Positions 42,251 to 53,079 of a stretch of DNA of 64,000 bases are shown here, one piece after another (positions within the stretch are counted from its first letter, which is position 1; every line of letters starts with the position of its first letter). The stretch lies in assembly GCA_963575745.1 (NCBI GenBank), contig CAUYUJ010001303.1, forward strand, positions 519,542-583,541. Direction: 5' to 3'. This DNA comes from Prorocentrum cordatum. Its lineage: Eukaryota > Sar > Dinophyceae > Prorocentrales > Prorocentraceae. The notes beneath the pieces were generated by a model that worked only from the letters and a program-made list of their open reading frames with translations, made no database searches and was not told the origin of the DNA. The position numbers and the translations under genes are program-made.

Positions 42251-42499
42251 AAGCAGGTTCGAACAGCACAAGTCCAGTCTCGGCATGGCTTCAGCGGCTG
42301 CGCCTCGCCGAGTGTGCTCCTGGGGTGTGCGGACCGTGCGGACCGTCCCGAAGGGCCGCCGGGGAGGCGAGAGGTGGCTTGAGAGCCAGGGGGCAACGGT
42401 TGGGGGGGGGAGGGACGCGTCGAGCCCCGATCGCCGACTGGAGCCCGGTGGACCACCCCGACCAGGGGAGTTCGGATGCGTCATCGCGCTGATCTATCG

Positions 42500-42661
42500 T
42501 GAAGTCGGGCGTGTCCCTCTACAGGGGGAATATTACAATATAGCAAACATAGTCGGGCGGGGGAGGATTGTTCGACAATGTGTGTCCATTGTTTGAGCAT
42601 TTGTTGCCTATGTTTATTGGTTCGTCCAAAATCCCCCTGTAGGGGGACATGCCCGACCTAA
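42500..42661. mobile_element. family A TIR element, complete, perfect duplication
   Basis: TGAAGTCGGGCGTGTCCC to GGGGGACATGCCCGACCTAA. ATCTATCG occurs on both sides (42492-42499, 42662-42669), a perfect 8-bp duplication; probably among the youngest copies. Confidence 0.85.
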
Positions 42662-42776
42662 ATCTATCGTCGATGTGTCGGCGATTCCAGCTGGTCAACC
42701 CCCTGCCGTTGCCCATCAGCTTCGAGGGTCGAGGTAGGGACCCAGATCTTTGCCGGCGTGATGCTGTCCATCAGGC

Positions 42777-43003
42777 GGGGAAGACACACAGACGCAAATC
42801 TTCGTCGAGCCGCAGAAACATGTTGGAAAATATGGAAAGTGGGCGTGGAAGACGGTGTTCCAGAAAACAACAGAAAACGGGGCAATCCTCTGCGTCGATC
42901 TCTATCTAGGAACATCTGAGAAAATATGGGTGAAGTGGGGGGGACACGAGATTCCATATGTCTTTTATATTTATATGTGGGCAATCCTGTGTGTCTTCTC
43001 CCC
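42777..43003. mobile_element. family R TIR element, copy 2
   Basis: GGGGAAGACACACAG and CTGTGTGTCTTCTCCCC are inverted ends. The interior has GTTGGAAAATATGG and GAGAAAATATGG, shared with 13565-13732. Confidence 0.65.
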
Positions 43004-43224
43004 TCCTGAGATTTGACGTCACGCAGAATACGCAGCATCGTGAAGCCTCACGGCCGAAGCCTTGCGTTGGGGCGGGCCCCGAAGGCTCTTCGAGAATTGA
43101 GAAGCAAGGCATCCAGTGTCTTCAAACACGTACTCAAAAGTTCCGGCTTCTGGGGGCGCGCCAGTTGACCCGAGACCAGGGTTGACATGGGGTCAAACAT
43201 CCCGGCATAAGCATACACTGTTCT

Positions 43225-43331
43225 GCGTTCCGCGCGGATTTCTGAGGTCCGCGCTGGGCCCCGCCGCCCATGGCGCGCTCCGCCCGCCAGGGAGGGGTCC
43301 AGCGCAGATCCAAGAAATCCGCGCGGAGCGC
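43225..43331. mobile_element. family D fold-back element, short copy
   Basis: GCGTTCCGCGCGGATTTCTG on the left pairs with CCAAGAAATCCGCGCGGAGC on the right. Confidence 0.65.
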
Positions 43332-43514
43332 AAAAGGTTTCTGTTTATGCATTGACTCTCGATGAAAAGCCGTTCTTGGTGAAGGGGTCGAGAGGTCTGG
43401 GATGCAGGTCACGAGAAGATCGCGCCGCCAGATCTCTAGAGAGGCCTCTTCGAGGATTGCTTGTTGAGGTTCGACCTTGAGTTCTGAAAGAAGTTGTTCT
43501 ACCGCTGCTGGCGG

Positions 43515-43735
43515 AAAACCGGGAGGGGTCACTGGGGATTCCCAACCCGTCCCCCCCCCCTCGAAAACCGGGGGGGGGGGGGGGTCACTACCGGTTCGAA
43601 CCCCTCCCCCCCCAGTCCATCATGAAAAGGGGGGGGTCACTACCCGTTCGAATCCCCCCCCCTTCCCTCGAAAACCGAGGGGGGTCAGTATACCGGTTCG
43701 ACCCCCCCCCTCGCCGCCGGCAAACGATTCCCGCT
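43515..43735. repeat. GTCACTACCGGTTCGAACCC units, left inverted block
   Basis: About four units of CGAAAACCG, a G run, GTCACTACCGGTTCGA and a C run. Orientation is opposite to the block at 44765-45145. Confidence 0.75.
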
Positions 43736-43739
43736 CCTC

Positions 43740-44755
43740 GAGACAGTTGGACAATGGTGCGGATGCTGGGACAGTGGTGGGAACGGTGGTGGTACGGACA
43801 GTGGTGCGGGGACAGTGGGACAGTGGTGCGGACAGTGGTGGGCACGGTGGTGGTGGGGGCAGTGGTGAGGGGGCAGCGGGGCAGTGGTGGGGACCGTGGG
43901 GCAGTGGTGAGGGGGCAGCGGTACAGTGGTGGGGACCGTGGGACAGTGATGGGGACGGTAGTGGTGTGGACAGTTGTGAAGGCGGTGGTGAGGACAGTGG
44001 TGGGACAGTAGTACAGTGGGGAACGTGGTGGGGACAGTGGGGACAGTGGGACAGTGGTGGGGACAGTGGGAACGGTGGGACAGCGCAGTGGGACAGCGGC
44101 GGGGACAGTGGGACAGTGGTGGGTACAGTGGGGACAGTGGGACAGTGGTGGGGACCGTGGGGAAAGTGGAGAGACTGGGACCGTGGTGGGACAATGGTGG
44201 GGAGCGTGGGGACAGTGAGACACTGGTGGGGGCACTGGTGGGGACAGCGGGGACAATGGTGGGAACAGTGGGGGGCTGGGACAGTGGTGGGGACGGCGGT
44301 GGTGGGGACAGTGGTGTGGGGACAGTGGGAATGTGGTGGAAACAGTGGGACAGTGGAGGGTACAGAGGTTGTGGGGACAGTGGTGAGGGCGGTGACGAGA
44401 ACGGCGGTGGGACAATGGGACAGAGGTACAGTTGGGACAGTGGTGGGGACAGTGGGGACAGTGGTGGGGACAGTGGGACAGCTCAATGGGACAGCGGCGG
44501 GGACAGTGGGACAGTGGGGACAGTGGGACAGTGGTTGGGGCCGTGGAGAAAGTGGGGAAAGTGGAACCGTGGTGGGAACAGTGGTGGGGACAGAGGGGAC
44601 AGTGCGACAGTGGTGGGGGCAGTGGTGGGGTCAGTGCGAACGGTGGTGGGGAAAGTGGGGACAGCTGGTGGTGAGGACAGTGGTGCTGGGGACAGCAGTG
44701 GGGGATGTGGTGCGGACGGTGGTGGGGACCCCGGAGTCGTTTGCTGGCGGTGAGC
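43740..44755. repeat. GTGGGGACAGTGG minisatellite
   Basis: About 1 kb of degenerate GTGGTGGGGACAGTGGGACA units. One frame stays open throughout and reads GTVVGTV repeats; it is not regarded as a gene. Confidence 0.85.
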
Positions 44756-44764
44756 GTGGGGTGG

Positions 44765-45145
44765 GGAAGGTTTCGAACCGGTAGTGACCCCCCCCCGGTT
44801 TTATGGAGGGGGGGGGGTTCGTACCGGTAGTGACCCCCCCCCGGTTTTTTGGAGAGGGGGGGGGGAGGGGTTTGAACCAGTATTGGCCGCCCTCTGGTTT
44901 TCTGTGCGGGGGGCGGCCGGGGGGGGGAAGGGTTCGAACCGGTAGTGACCCCCCCGGTTTTCCGCAGGGGGTGGTTCAAACGGGTAGTGACCCCCTTCGG
45001 TTTTCCAGAGCGGGGGGGGGAGGGGTTCGAACCACCGGTAGTGACCCCCCCCCAGCCCCCGGTTTTTTGGAAAAGGGGGGCGGATTCGAACCGGTAGTGA
45101 CCCCCCCCGGTTTTCTGGAGGGGGGAGGGGTTCGAACCGGTACTA
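44765..45145. repeat. GGTTCGAACCGGTAGTGACC units, right inverted block
   Basis: About seven units of GGTTCGAACCGGTAGTGACC, a C run, GGTTTTCTGGAG and a G run. They are reverse complements of the left block, so the minisatellite sits inside a large inverted repeat. Confidence 0.75.
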
Positions 45146-45639
45146 GGATGAGCTTCGGGGTTGCCAGACGATCGGAAGTTCCAACATGATATATTAGCAA
45201 ATGCGACATGCTTATCACCAGATAGCGCTGAACACTTAGCAAGTAGTTTGCAAATGACTTAGCAAGTATTTTGTTAAGCGGGGCTAAATGGTTACAAGCA
45301 CATCGTAACTACTTGAGTAAAGCGGCCCAACATACACTTTGTGGCCACTTGTGTAGTCTGTTGTTGCACCGAAGACGCATTCATCCTGAACGAAAAACCA
45401 AATTTGAATCATGTTGAACCAGATGTATTGATATACGTAGCTGGCCCCCCTGGTATATCTTGTTATATATGTTTAGGCACATTCATGTAACACGATTGAG
45501 CAGTTAGGTATATCAAAAATATTGGCCCAACGCGGTCCACAATTGTTTTTTTGGGGTCCCACATGACTCTGCCATCGGGGTGTTCGGCCCAGGTTCACGG
45601 CCCTCGGCCAATAGGTTTTCGGCCCTCGACCCATCAGTT
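45146..45639. other. unassigned, less GC-rich
   Basis: No gene; a few TTAGCAAGTA repeats near 45235-45275. Confidence 0.4.
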
Positions 45640-45760
45640 TTCGGCCTATATATACATACGTACATACATACATATAGAGAGACCCTATATGTATACATAC
45701 ATACATACATACCTATATATATGTGTGTGTGTGTATGTACATATGTGTGTCCCCCGTCAT
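45640..45760. repeat. ATAC and TG microsatellites
   Basis: ATACATACATAC and TGTGTGTGTG runs. Confidence 0.8.
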
Positions 45761-45784
45761 AGGTATCCAACAATTTCCGGTGGG

Positions 45785-46610
45785 GTTTTCTATTTGGATA
45801 CTTGCGCTTCTTTGTGTTCCCATTGGGTTTCCTATGGGGTCCCTGCGGGATTTCCGATTGGGTGTCCTGCGGGATTTTTGTTATTTTCCCAATGTGGTGG
45901 TCCCTATGGGGGGTCCTGTGGGGTTTCCTATGGATCCTTCTATGGTGGCTCTTACGGGGCGTCCTATGGGGATCCCTATGGGGAGTTTTATTGGGTTTGG
46001 GGGTTTCCTACGTCCCGTGCGTGGGGGTTTCTATTGAGTTCCCTGTGGGGGTTCCTATGGGGATTCCTGTCGGGTTTTCGATGGATGTTCTTAGTGGTCA
46101 TCTGGTGGTTCCTCTGGGGGTCTTATGGGGATCCCTGTGTGGTTTCCTATAAGGTTTCATAAAAAGGGCTTCGTGTGGGGAACCCTGTGTTGGGTTTCCT
46201 GTGGTGGTTCCCATTGGGTTGCCCATGGTGTTTCTTATGGGTTTCCCATGGTGACTTTTATGGGATTCATATTGGGTGTCCTATTGGATGTCCTATCGGG
46301 GATTTCCCATTGGGATCCCTATAATTAGTCTCTGGTTGGCTTTCCTATGGTGTTCCCTACAGGTGGTTCCTATGTGCTGTTCTGTTGGGTTTCCTATGGG
46401 ACGGGGGTCATATATCCCATGGAATTACATATGGAATGCCCAATGGTGTTTCGTTTTGGGTTTCCTATGGTGTTTATATTTGGAGATGGAAATCAATATG
46501 GAGTTGCCCACTGCGTTTCCACTGGTGTGTCGTTTGGGGTTCCTTTGGGGATCCCTATGGGGATCCCCGGGTGTGGTTGCCTATGGGGATTCCGATGTGG
46601 GTTCCTATTA
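45785..46610. repeat. TTCCTATGGGG degenerate satellite
   Basis: Around 60 units of 12-15 bp, TTCCTATGGGGnT type; weaker copies at 49890-50025. Confidence 0.75.
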
Positions 46611-46689
46611 TTCTTCAGGCTCACGCCACATCCGCCGACCCCTTATGAAGAATCGCGCAGCGGTCTGGTCGCCTCTTTAGGTGGTCTGC

Positions 46690-48560
46690 GGCCCCTGGGC
46701 CATTCTGGGGGCATTCTTGGGTTGTCTTGGGGGCCCTAAGGCCGTCCTGTGGCAGTATTGGGCTGTCTTGGGGCTCTCTTGGGCTGTCATCGGCCTCTCT
46801 TGGGCTGTCATGGGGCGCTCTGGGCGTTCTTTTCGGCCGTCTTGGCCGTCGCCATCTGTTGCCGAGGACTGTGGTATGCCCTTGGTGACCTCAGAACTGC
46901 TTTGCGGTGTCTTGTGGAACCGTCAGGGGCGGCCGTGGGGTGACCTTCGATCGTTTCAGGCCATTGTGGAGCTATCTTGGCCCTTCCTGACCTTAAGCGG
47001 AACCGTCTCGGCGTCCTCAGAGGCTGTTTTGGCGCGCCATGAACCTCTCGGGAGCCGTCCTGGAGCTCTCGCGGGTCGCCCCGTCGCCTGGTGGACCCTC
47101 TTGGCGCGACCTGGAGGCGATCTGGGGGATTTCGGGCTCAGGTGGATCCGGTGGGGCCTTCGGCCAGGGCCCGAGGGCGGGAAATCACGGACGCGAGGCA
47201 TCTGACAGCAGACCAAACCAAACACTATTATCAGACGGGCGCAGGCCATAGGCCAGTGACATGTCGCGACTGCGACGCGCATCACAAACGCTCGCGGGTG
47301 TTCAGGTGCCCCGCGTGCCCGACAGAAGCAGATGGAAAGGCCGGGAGTTCACGGACAGGACGCATCTGACAGATAAGCAAGGGTTCGGACCATCGCCCAG
47401 TCATGTGCCGCGCGTGCCAGGAAGAACGCAATCAGTCGCGAGTGCTCACGTGCTCCGCGCGCCCGAAAGAAGCAGATGGGAAAGAGCGAGAATTCGTGGA
47501 CAGGACGCATCTGACAGATAAGCAAGTGAACGCCTTCTTCAAGAAGGGTTCGGCCCATCGCTCGGTGGTGTGCCGAGCGCGCCACGGGCAAAGGCAGATG
47601 GCGAAGTTTCGAAAGACCAGAAGAAGAATTATTTCCACCGGGGCAATCTGGTGGTTTGCGCCAAGTGCTATATGGCGGGACGGGCGCCTCGAAGAGACCC
47701 GCCGAAACGCCCTGCGGAAGCAAGTGGCGAGCGCGGCGGGGAGCAACGCAAGTTGCGAGGAATCTGACCGCGAGTCGTGCGCGTGCGCCGTCTTCGGGGC
47801 TCTCTTGGGCCGTCCTCGGCCCCTCTTGACCCGTCTTGGCGCCCGCTTGGGCTGTCGCGGGGCCCTCGCGGAGGCTTCTTGGGCCGTCTTGGTGCGGTCT
47901 TGGGGGGCCCTGGGGCCGCCCAGGAGCGGGGGGCGCACCAAAAAGTTTCGGGGGCTCTGGGGCCGCCCAGGAGCGGGGGGCACCCCAAAAGGCGCACGTG
48001 TAACAAATGCGTTGCACGAAGGGAACGGGCGATTTTTTACGTCTAGAGGGCCTCTCGGGGCGAATCTTGGATGCCTCTTGGGCCGTCTTGGGGGCCTGTT
48101 GAGCCGTCGGGGCGCCGTCGTCGATGTTTGCGATCGCTCTTGGGACGTCTGGGACCGTGTGGAGCTTTGTGGAGGCCACTCGGAACGCTCCTGGAGCGCT
48201 CTTGGGGCCGTTTTCGGAGCCCTCTTGGGCTTGTTGGCCCGTCTTGGGGCCCTCTAGGGGTATGCGGGGCACCCTCTGTGAGGCTCCTGGGGCCGTCTGG
48301 GAGCGGGTTTGGGGCCTCTTGGGCCGTCGGGAAGCCGAATTTGTGAAAAAAGTCAACGTTTCACGAAGGGGATGGGCCAATTTTTGCATCTAGAGACCCG
48401 CGTGGAACGCATCTCAGAGGCCCTCGGGGGGGCTCGCGGGGGCTTCTTCTGTCGTCGAGGACGCCTCGTGGCCCTTCTTTGGGCCACCTTGGGCGGCTTG
48501 GAGCGCTCGTCGGCCGCCCCGGAGCCATGTCGGGGCCACCAGAGGAGTCCCTGCACGATT
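46690..48560. repeat. CTTGGGGGCC-type satellite domain
   Basis: Dominated by 15-bp GGGCCTCTTGG-like units, interrupted at 47175-47770 by Cys-motif coding repeats. Confidence 0.6.
47175..47770 (+). pseudogene. degenerate CxxC zinc-ribbon-like repeats
   Basis: Four decayed copies of a module of about 40 residues. Copy 1 reads TADQTKHYYQTGAGHRPVTC and continues RDC...FRCPACPTEADGK. Copy 2 has VMCRACQEERNQSRVLTC with the start deleted. Copy 3 reads HLTDKQVNAFFKKGSAHRSV followed by VCRARHG. Copy 4 reads DQKKNYFHRGNLVVCAKC. Two Cys pairs per module suggest metal binding. Frame changes between copies 1-2 and 3-4 break the gene. The family is not identified; a resemblance to Cys-rich Stc1-like repeats is only an impression. 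Surrounding DNA is satellite. Confidence 0.45.
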
Positions 48561-48670
48561 TTCATGAGGTTTTGCGCGATTTTCGGGAGCGGATGACCCC
48601 TCCGTTCCCATCCGGGGAATCCGGCCCGACCCCCCCCCCACCTCCGTTCACATCCGGGGGGTCCGGCCCG

Positions 48671-48671
<1 letters not shown>

Positions 48672-48701
<30 letters not shown>
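48672..48701. repeat. 30-base C run
   Basis: Uninterrupted C on the plus strand. Confidence 0.9.
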
Positions 48702-48704
<3 letters not shown>

Positions 48705-48796
48705 AAATCGACCGGGCCGGGCTCCCGGGGGAGGGGTTTGGGGGCTGGGGGCGGGAACATCTCACGCGCCAATGAACCCCAAGGGGTCGGCGGATT

Positions 48797-49863
48797 CCCT
48801 ACCTGGGCTCTGCCTTAGCTTAAAGGGCCGGGCAATGGAAACCGCCCCGGGCGGTTCCCCCAGTCCCCTGGGAGCTTTAGCCTTAGCTTTAGCTTTAGTT
48901 TAGCTTTAGCTTTAGCTTAGCTTTAGCTTAGCTTTAGCTTAGTGTTAGCTTAGCTTTAGCTTAGCTTTAACTTAGCTTTAGCTTAGCTTCAGCTTAGTGT
49001 TAGCTTAGCTTTAGCTTAGCTTCACCTTAGCTTTAGCTTAGCTTCAGCTTAGCTTTAGTTTAGCTTTAGCTTAGTGTTATTAGCTTAGCTTTAGCTTAGC
49101 TTTAGCTTAGCTTTAGCTTAGCTTTAGCTTAGCTTTAGCTTCGCTTCAGCTTAGTGTTAGCTTAGCTTTAGCTTCGCTTTAGCTTAGCGTTAGCTTAGCT
49201 TTAGCTTAGCTTTAGCTTAGCTTTAGCTTCGCTGTAGCTTTAGCTTTAGCTTAGCTTTAGCTTAGTGTTAGCTTAGCTTCTAGTTTAGTGTTAGCTTAGC
49301 TTCAGCTTAGCTTTAGCTCAGCTTCAGCTCAGCTTTAGCTTAGCTTTAGCTTAGCTTCAGCTTAGTTTTAGCTGGGCTTTAGCTTTCGCTTAGCTTAGCT
49401 TCAGCTTAGCTTCAGCTTAGCTTTAGCTTAGCTTCAGCTTAGCTTCAGCTTAGCTTTAGCTTAGCTTTAGCTTAGCTTTAGCTTAGCTTTAGCGTAGCTT
49501 TAACATAGCTTTACCTTAGCTTTCGCTTAGCTTGAGCTTAGCTTTAGCGTAGCTTTAACTTAGCTTTACCTTAGCTTTCGCTTAGCTTTAGCTTAGCCTT
49601 AGCTTAGCTTTAGCTTAGCTTTCGTTAACTTTAGCTTATATTTAGCTTTCGCTTCAGCTTAGCTGTAGTTTGCTTTAGCTTAGCTTCAGCTTCAGCTTAG
49701 CTTCAGCTTAGCTTTTGCTTAGTGTTAGCTTCGTGTTAGCTTAGCTTTAGCTTAGCTTTAGCTTAGCTTCAGCTTAGCTTTAGCTTAGCTTTAGCTTAGC
49801 TAGTTCTAGCTTTACTGTTACTACGAATGCTGCTTTCCTAGGGGCTCCAACTCCTAGGTAGGG
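48797..49863. mobile_element. family H composite element 2: AGCTTTAGCTT satellite
   Basis: Left CCCTACCTGGGCTCTGCC, GGGCCGGGCAATGGAAACCG, GGGCGGTTCCCCCAGTCCC. Interior about 900 bp of (TTTAGCTTAGC)n. Right CTAGGGGCTCCAACTCCTAG, GTAGGG, TCGCACTGGG. Only 167 bp separate it from element 3. Confidence 0.75.
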
Positions 49864-50030
49864 TCGCACTGGGCTATTTTTTTTTGTTGGGGGGTCCCAT
49901 GGGGATCCCGATGGTGATCCCGATGGAGTGTCCCATGGTGGTTTCCTATAGGGTGTCTGATGGTGGTTCCTATGGGGTTCCCCCGGGGACACCTACGGGG
50001 GGTTCCATAAGGGTTCACATTGGGTTTCTT

Positions 50031-50797
50031 CCCTACCCAGGCTCTGCCTAGAAGGGTTGTTACCTGTAGCTTAAACGGGCCGGGCAGTGGAAACCGCCCC
50101 GGGCGGTTCCCCCAGTCCCATGGGAGCCGAGCGAAAGCAACAGCAAAGGTAAAAGCAAACGCGCGGTTCCCCCGGTTGCGCTCCCTGGGCGCCGAGCAAC
50201 AGTAACAGCAAAAGGCAGAAGTGAAGGCAAAAGCAAAGGCAAAGCAACAACAAATCATAGCATAGCACAGCGCAGCATAGCATAGCGCAACATAGCCTAG
50301 CGTAGCCTAGCCTAGCACAGCATAGCATAGCATAGCATAGCATAGCATAGCGCAGCACATCATCCACGATTGCTGCTGCTGCTGCTATATATACATTAAT
50401 TATATATATATATATATGTATACACTTGTATGTGTGTGCGCGCGTAGATGCAGATGTACATGTAGATGCAGGTGTAGATGTAGATGTAGCTATAGGTGTA
50501 GATGTAGACGTAGGTCTAAATGTAGATGTAGGTGTCGATGTATATGTAGGTGTATATATAGATGTAGATGTAAAGAACTCCCCAGTGCCCCGCCCTCATC
50601 TCCGTGCCTGCTTGCTTTTGCTGCTGTCTCGGCGGCTTGCTGCCTGCTTTTGCTGCTGCTTCCATTGCGGCGTGGCGTCGGCGGTTCTGCCGCTACTACT
50701 ACTATTACAACTACTAGTAGTAGTCGTAGTAGTAGTAGTAGTACTACTACTACTACTACTACTACTACTGTTGCTACTAGTACTACTACTACTACGG

Positions 50798-50833
<36 letters not shown>

Positions 50834-50857
50834 ACTACTCTACTACTACTACTACTA

Positions 50858-50904
<47 letters not shown>

Positions 50905-50905
50905 T

Positions 50906-50943
<38 letters not shown>

Positions 50944-51015
50944 CTACTACTACTACTACTACACTACTACTACTACTCGCTGACTACTTATACTACTACT
51001 ACTACTACTACTACT

Positions 51016-51052
<37 letters not shown>

Positions 51053-51126
51053 CACACGACGACGACGACGACGAGCGACGACAGACCGACGAACGACACG
51101 AGACGACGACGACGACGACGACGACG

Positions 51127-51201
<75 letters not shown>

Positions 51202-51330
51202 TACTACTACTACTGCTACTACTGCTAGTGCTACTGCTACATCTGCGACGATGAGGAGGAGGAGGAGGAGGACGGCGTTTACCGCCCCTACTAATGTTGC
51301 TATCCTAGAGGCTCCAACCCCTAGGTAGGG
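50031..51330. mobile_element. family H composite element 3: mixed satellites
   Basis: Left CCCTACCCAGGCTCTGCC, GGGCCGGGCAGTGGAAACCG, GGGCGGTTCCCCCAGTCCC. Interior: AAAGCAAAAGC units, (CATAG)n, a TA run, (GTAGAT)n, (CTA)n and (GAC)n. Right CTAGAGGCTCCAACCCCTAG, GTAGGG, TCGCACTGGG. Long frames through the trinucleotides are artefacts. Confidence 0.75.
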
Positions 51331-51778
51331 TCGCACTGGGATAAGTTGTTTCAGCTGTGGTCAGGCCCGCGCGGCACGAAATCAGGTTCCAGCAGCTTGC
51401 TCATCCTCCCATGTCTGCGGGGATGATGAAGATTGCGGTGGTGGTGGTGGCGGTTGTGCTGATATTGATTGTGATGAGGGCACCGATGATGACGATGTTC
51501 ATGCTGATGATGATGCTGATGCTGATGGCGATGAGGATGAGGATGACGATTGCGAGGGTGAGGGTGATGAGCTGGCGGGGCGCATCGGGCTCCGCCGCCG
51601 CGCTCTGCGCCCCCGCCCTAGCGGTGGGCATCGAGCTCCACCGCCGCGCTCTGCGCCCCCGCCGCCTCGTCGGCCTGCGCGGCGTCGGCGGCCTCGTCGG
51701 TCTCCGAATCCCGCCCAGCCGCGGCGGCCTGCAGGCTCGATGGGCGACGACGACGACGACGACGCGATCATGATCGCG

Positions 51779-51809
<31 letters not shown>

Positions 51810-51850
51810 TGTCGTCGTCGTCGCCGTCGTCGCCCGTCGAGCCTCCTGCG
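51331..51850. repeat. GATGAT- and CGT-rich low-complexity DNA
   Basis: GATGATGC-like units at 51420-51560 and a CGTCGT run at 51775-51840; no gene accepted. Confidence 0.5.
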
Positions 51851-52461
51851 CCGCTGCCCTAGCGCGGTCGCGCTGCTCCCTCGCCCCGTCGCGGACGGCG
51901 GCCGCCTCTGCCCAGTCCGTGAGCAGCTCGTCCGCCACCCTCCAGGCCGCCCGGCACGCCGCCTCCGCATCCGCCGGGTCGGTCGACGGCGAGGGCGACG
52001 CCGCGGCGGGCTGGCTGGCGCCGAGGGCGGCGTCGGCGAGGGCCCGCGCCGAGGGCGCCGCCGCGGGCCGCGCCGCGAGCGGCGCCGAGGGCGGCGCTGC
52101 GCGCGGCGCTGGCTCGAGCGCAGGGCTCGCGCGCGGGCGGCGGCCGCGGCGCCCGCCTTGCGCGCGTGCGACGCCGCGCTCGGCGGCGGCGTCGGCGGCG
52201 GCTGCGGGCCGACGGCCGCCTTGGAGGCCTGCGCTCTGCATTCCGCCGCCATCGGGGGGAGCGGCGGCGGCGGCGCGAAACGCCCAGCGCAATGTTCGCC
52301 ATCGCCGGCCCCTGCGCCGCCATCCGGCGGCGGCTCGGGCGGCGGCCGCGGCCCGACCGCCGCCGCTTCGTTCTCGTCTCGAGCCGATCGCCGAGCACAA
52401 ACGGCAGCGCCCGCGGCCCGAGCGGCGCCCGCGGCGGCAGCACAAACGGCTTCGACGCCAT
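51850..52461 (-). CDS. possible minus-strand gene, low confidence
   Basis: From an ATG at 52461 the minus strand reads MASKPFVLPPRAPLGPRALP and on to FVLGDRLETR. In another frame, nearer the end, it reads AACRAAWRVADELLTDWAEA and AREQRDRARAAAQEARR, helical and not simple repeats. The frames do not join without a shift, and the middle is Arg/Ala-rich from GGCGGC DNA. No family recognised; it may be chance. Confidence 0.25.
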
Positions 52462-52618
52462 CGCGGCCGCGCCCGCCCGCGGCGCGCAGCCGCGGGTCCG
52501 ACGGCGCGAAGCAGCGGCCCCGAGCCCGCGGGCGGAGGCCGGGGGGGGGGGCGCAAGGGGGATTGGGGGATGGCGAGGGAGAGGAGGGGGCACTGTCGCC
52601 GTGCGCTTGCGCTCCTTC

Positions 52619-52620
<2 letters not shown>

Positions 52621-52674
<54 letters not shown>

Positions 52675-52773
52675 GGCCAGTCAGCGCATGGTGGCGAGGC
52701 GGTGAAGCTCGCAGGGGGGGGGCGAGTCAGGGGGGGGGGGGGGGTGGGGGGGGGGGGGGGGGGGGGGGGCGGC
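52621..52773. repeat. 53-base G run and further long G runs
   Basis: 52621-52673 is 53 uninterrupted G; runs of about 10 to 20 G follow between 52715 and 52770. Strong G-quadruplex potential and a likely site of sequencing-length uncertainty. Confidence 0.9.
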
Positions 52774-53079
52774 GGCGGGCAAACCCGCGGGGGTCTTACA
52801 GCGCCGCGCGCTTGTTCCCCAAAGCGCAGCGCGCTCTTTCGCCGAACAATGCTTGCGCTTAGTGCATCTTACGCGTGGGCCTGGGTGGCGGCCTGGCGGC
52901 GCTGCACGTGGGCGAGGGTGGCGGTCTGGCGGTGGCGTGATCGCCATCGCCGCCTCATCGCCGCCCGTCGTCTGGGCCTGCGGCCTTGCTGCTCCGCGCT
53001 CGCCGTCGCCGCCCCGTCGCCGCGTCGTCGCCGCCTCGCCGCCGCCCGTCGCCCGGGCCGCGTTTTTCTGCGCTTGCAG

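Noticed and set aside
43477-44784. 435-codon open frame on the plus strand
   Set aside because: It is a translation of the GTGGGGACAGTGG minisatellite (GTVVGTV repeats), and the opposite strand is open too.
43580-45135. GGTTCGAACC as tRNA T-arm or B box
   Set aside because: No cloverleaf, no A box at the right distance, and the motif is part of a tandem unit with G and C runs.
50416-51228. 270-codon frame rich in Thr, Leu and Asp
   Set aside because: Pure product of CTA and GAC trinucleotide repeats.
51417-51560. Met/Val-rich peptide resembling a membrane segment
   Set aside because: Encoded by GATGATGC repeats; low complexity.
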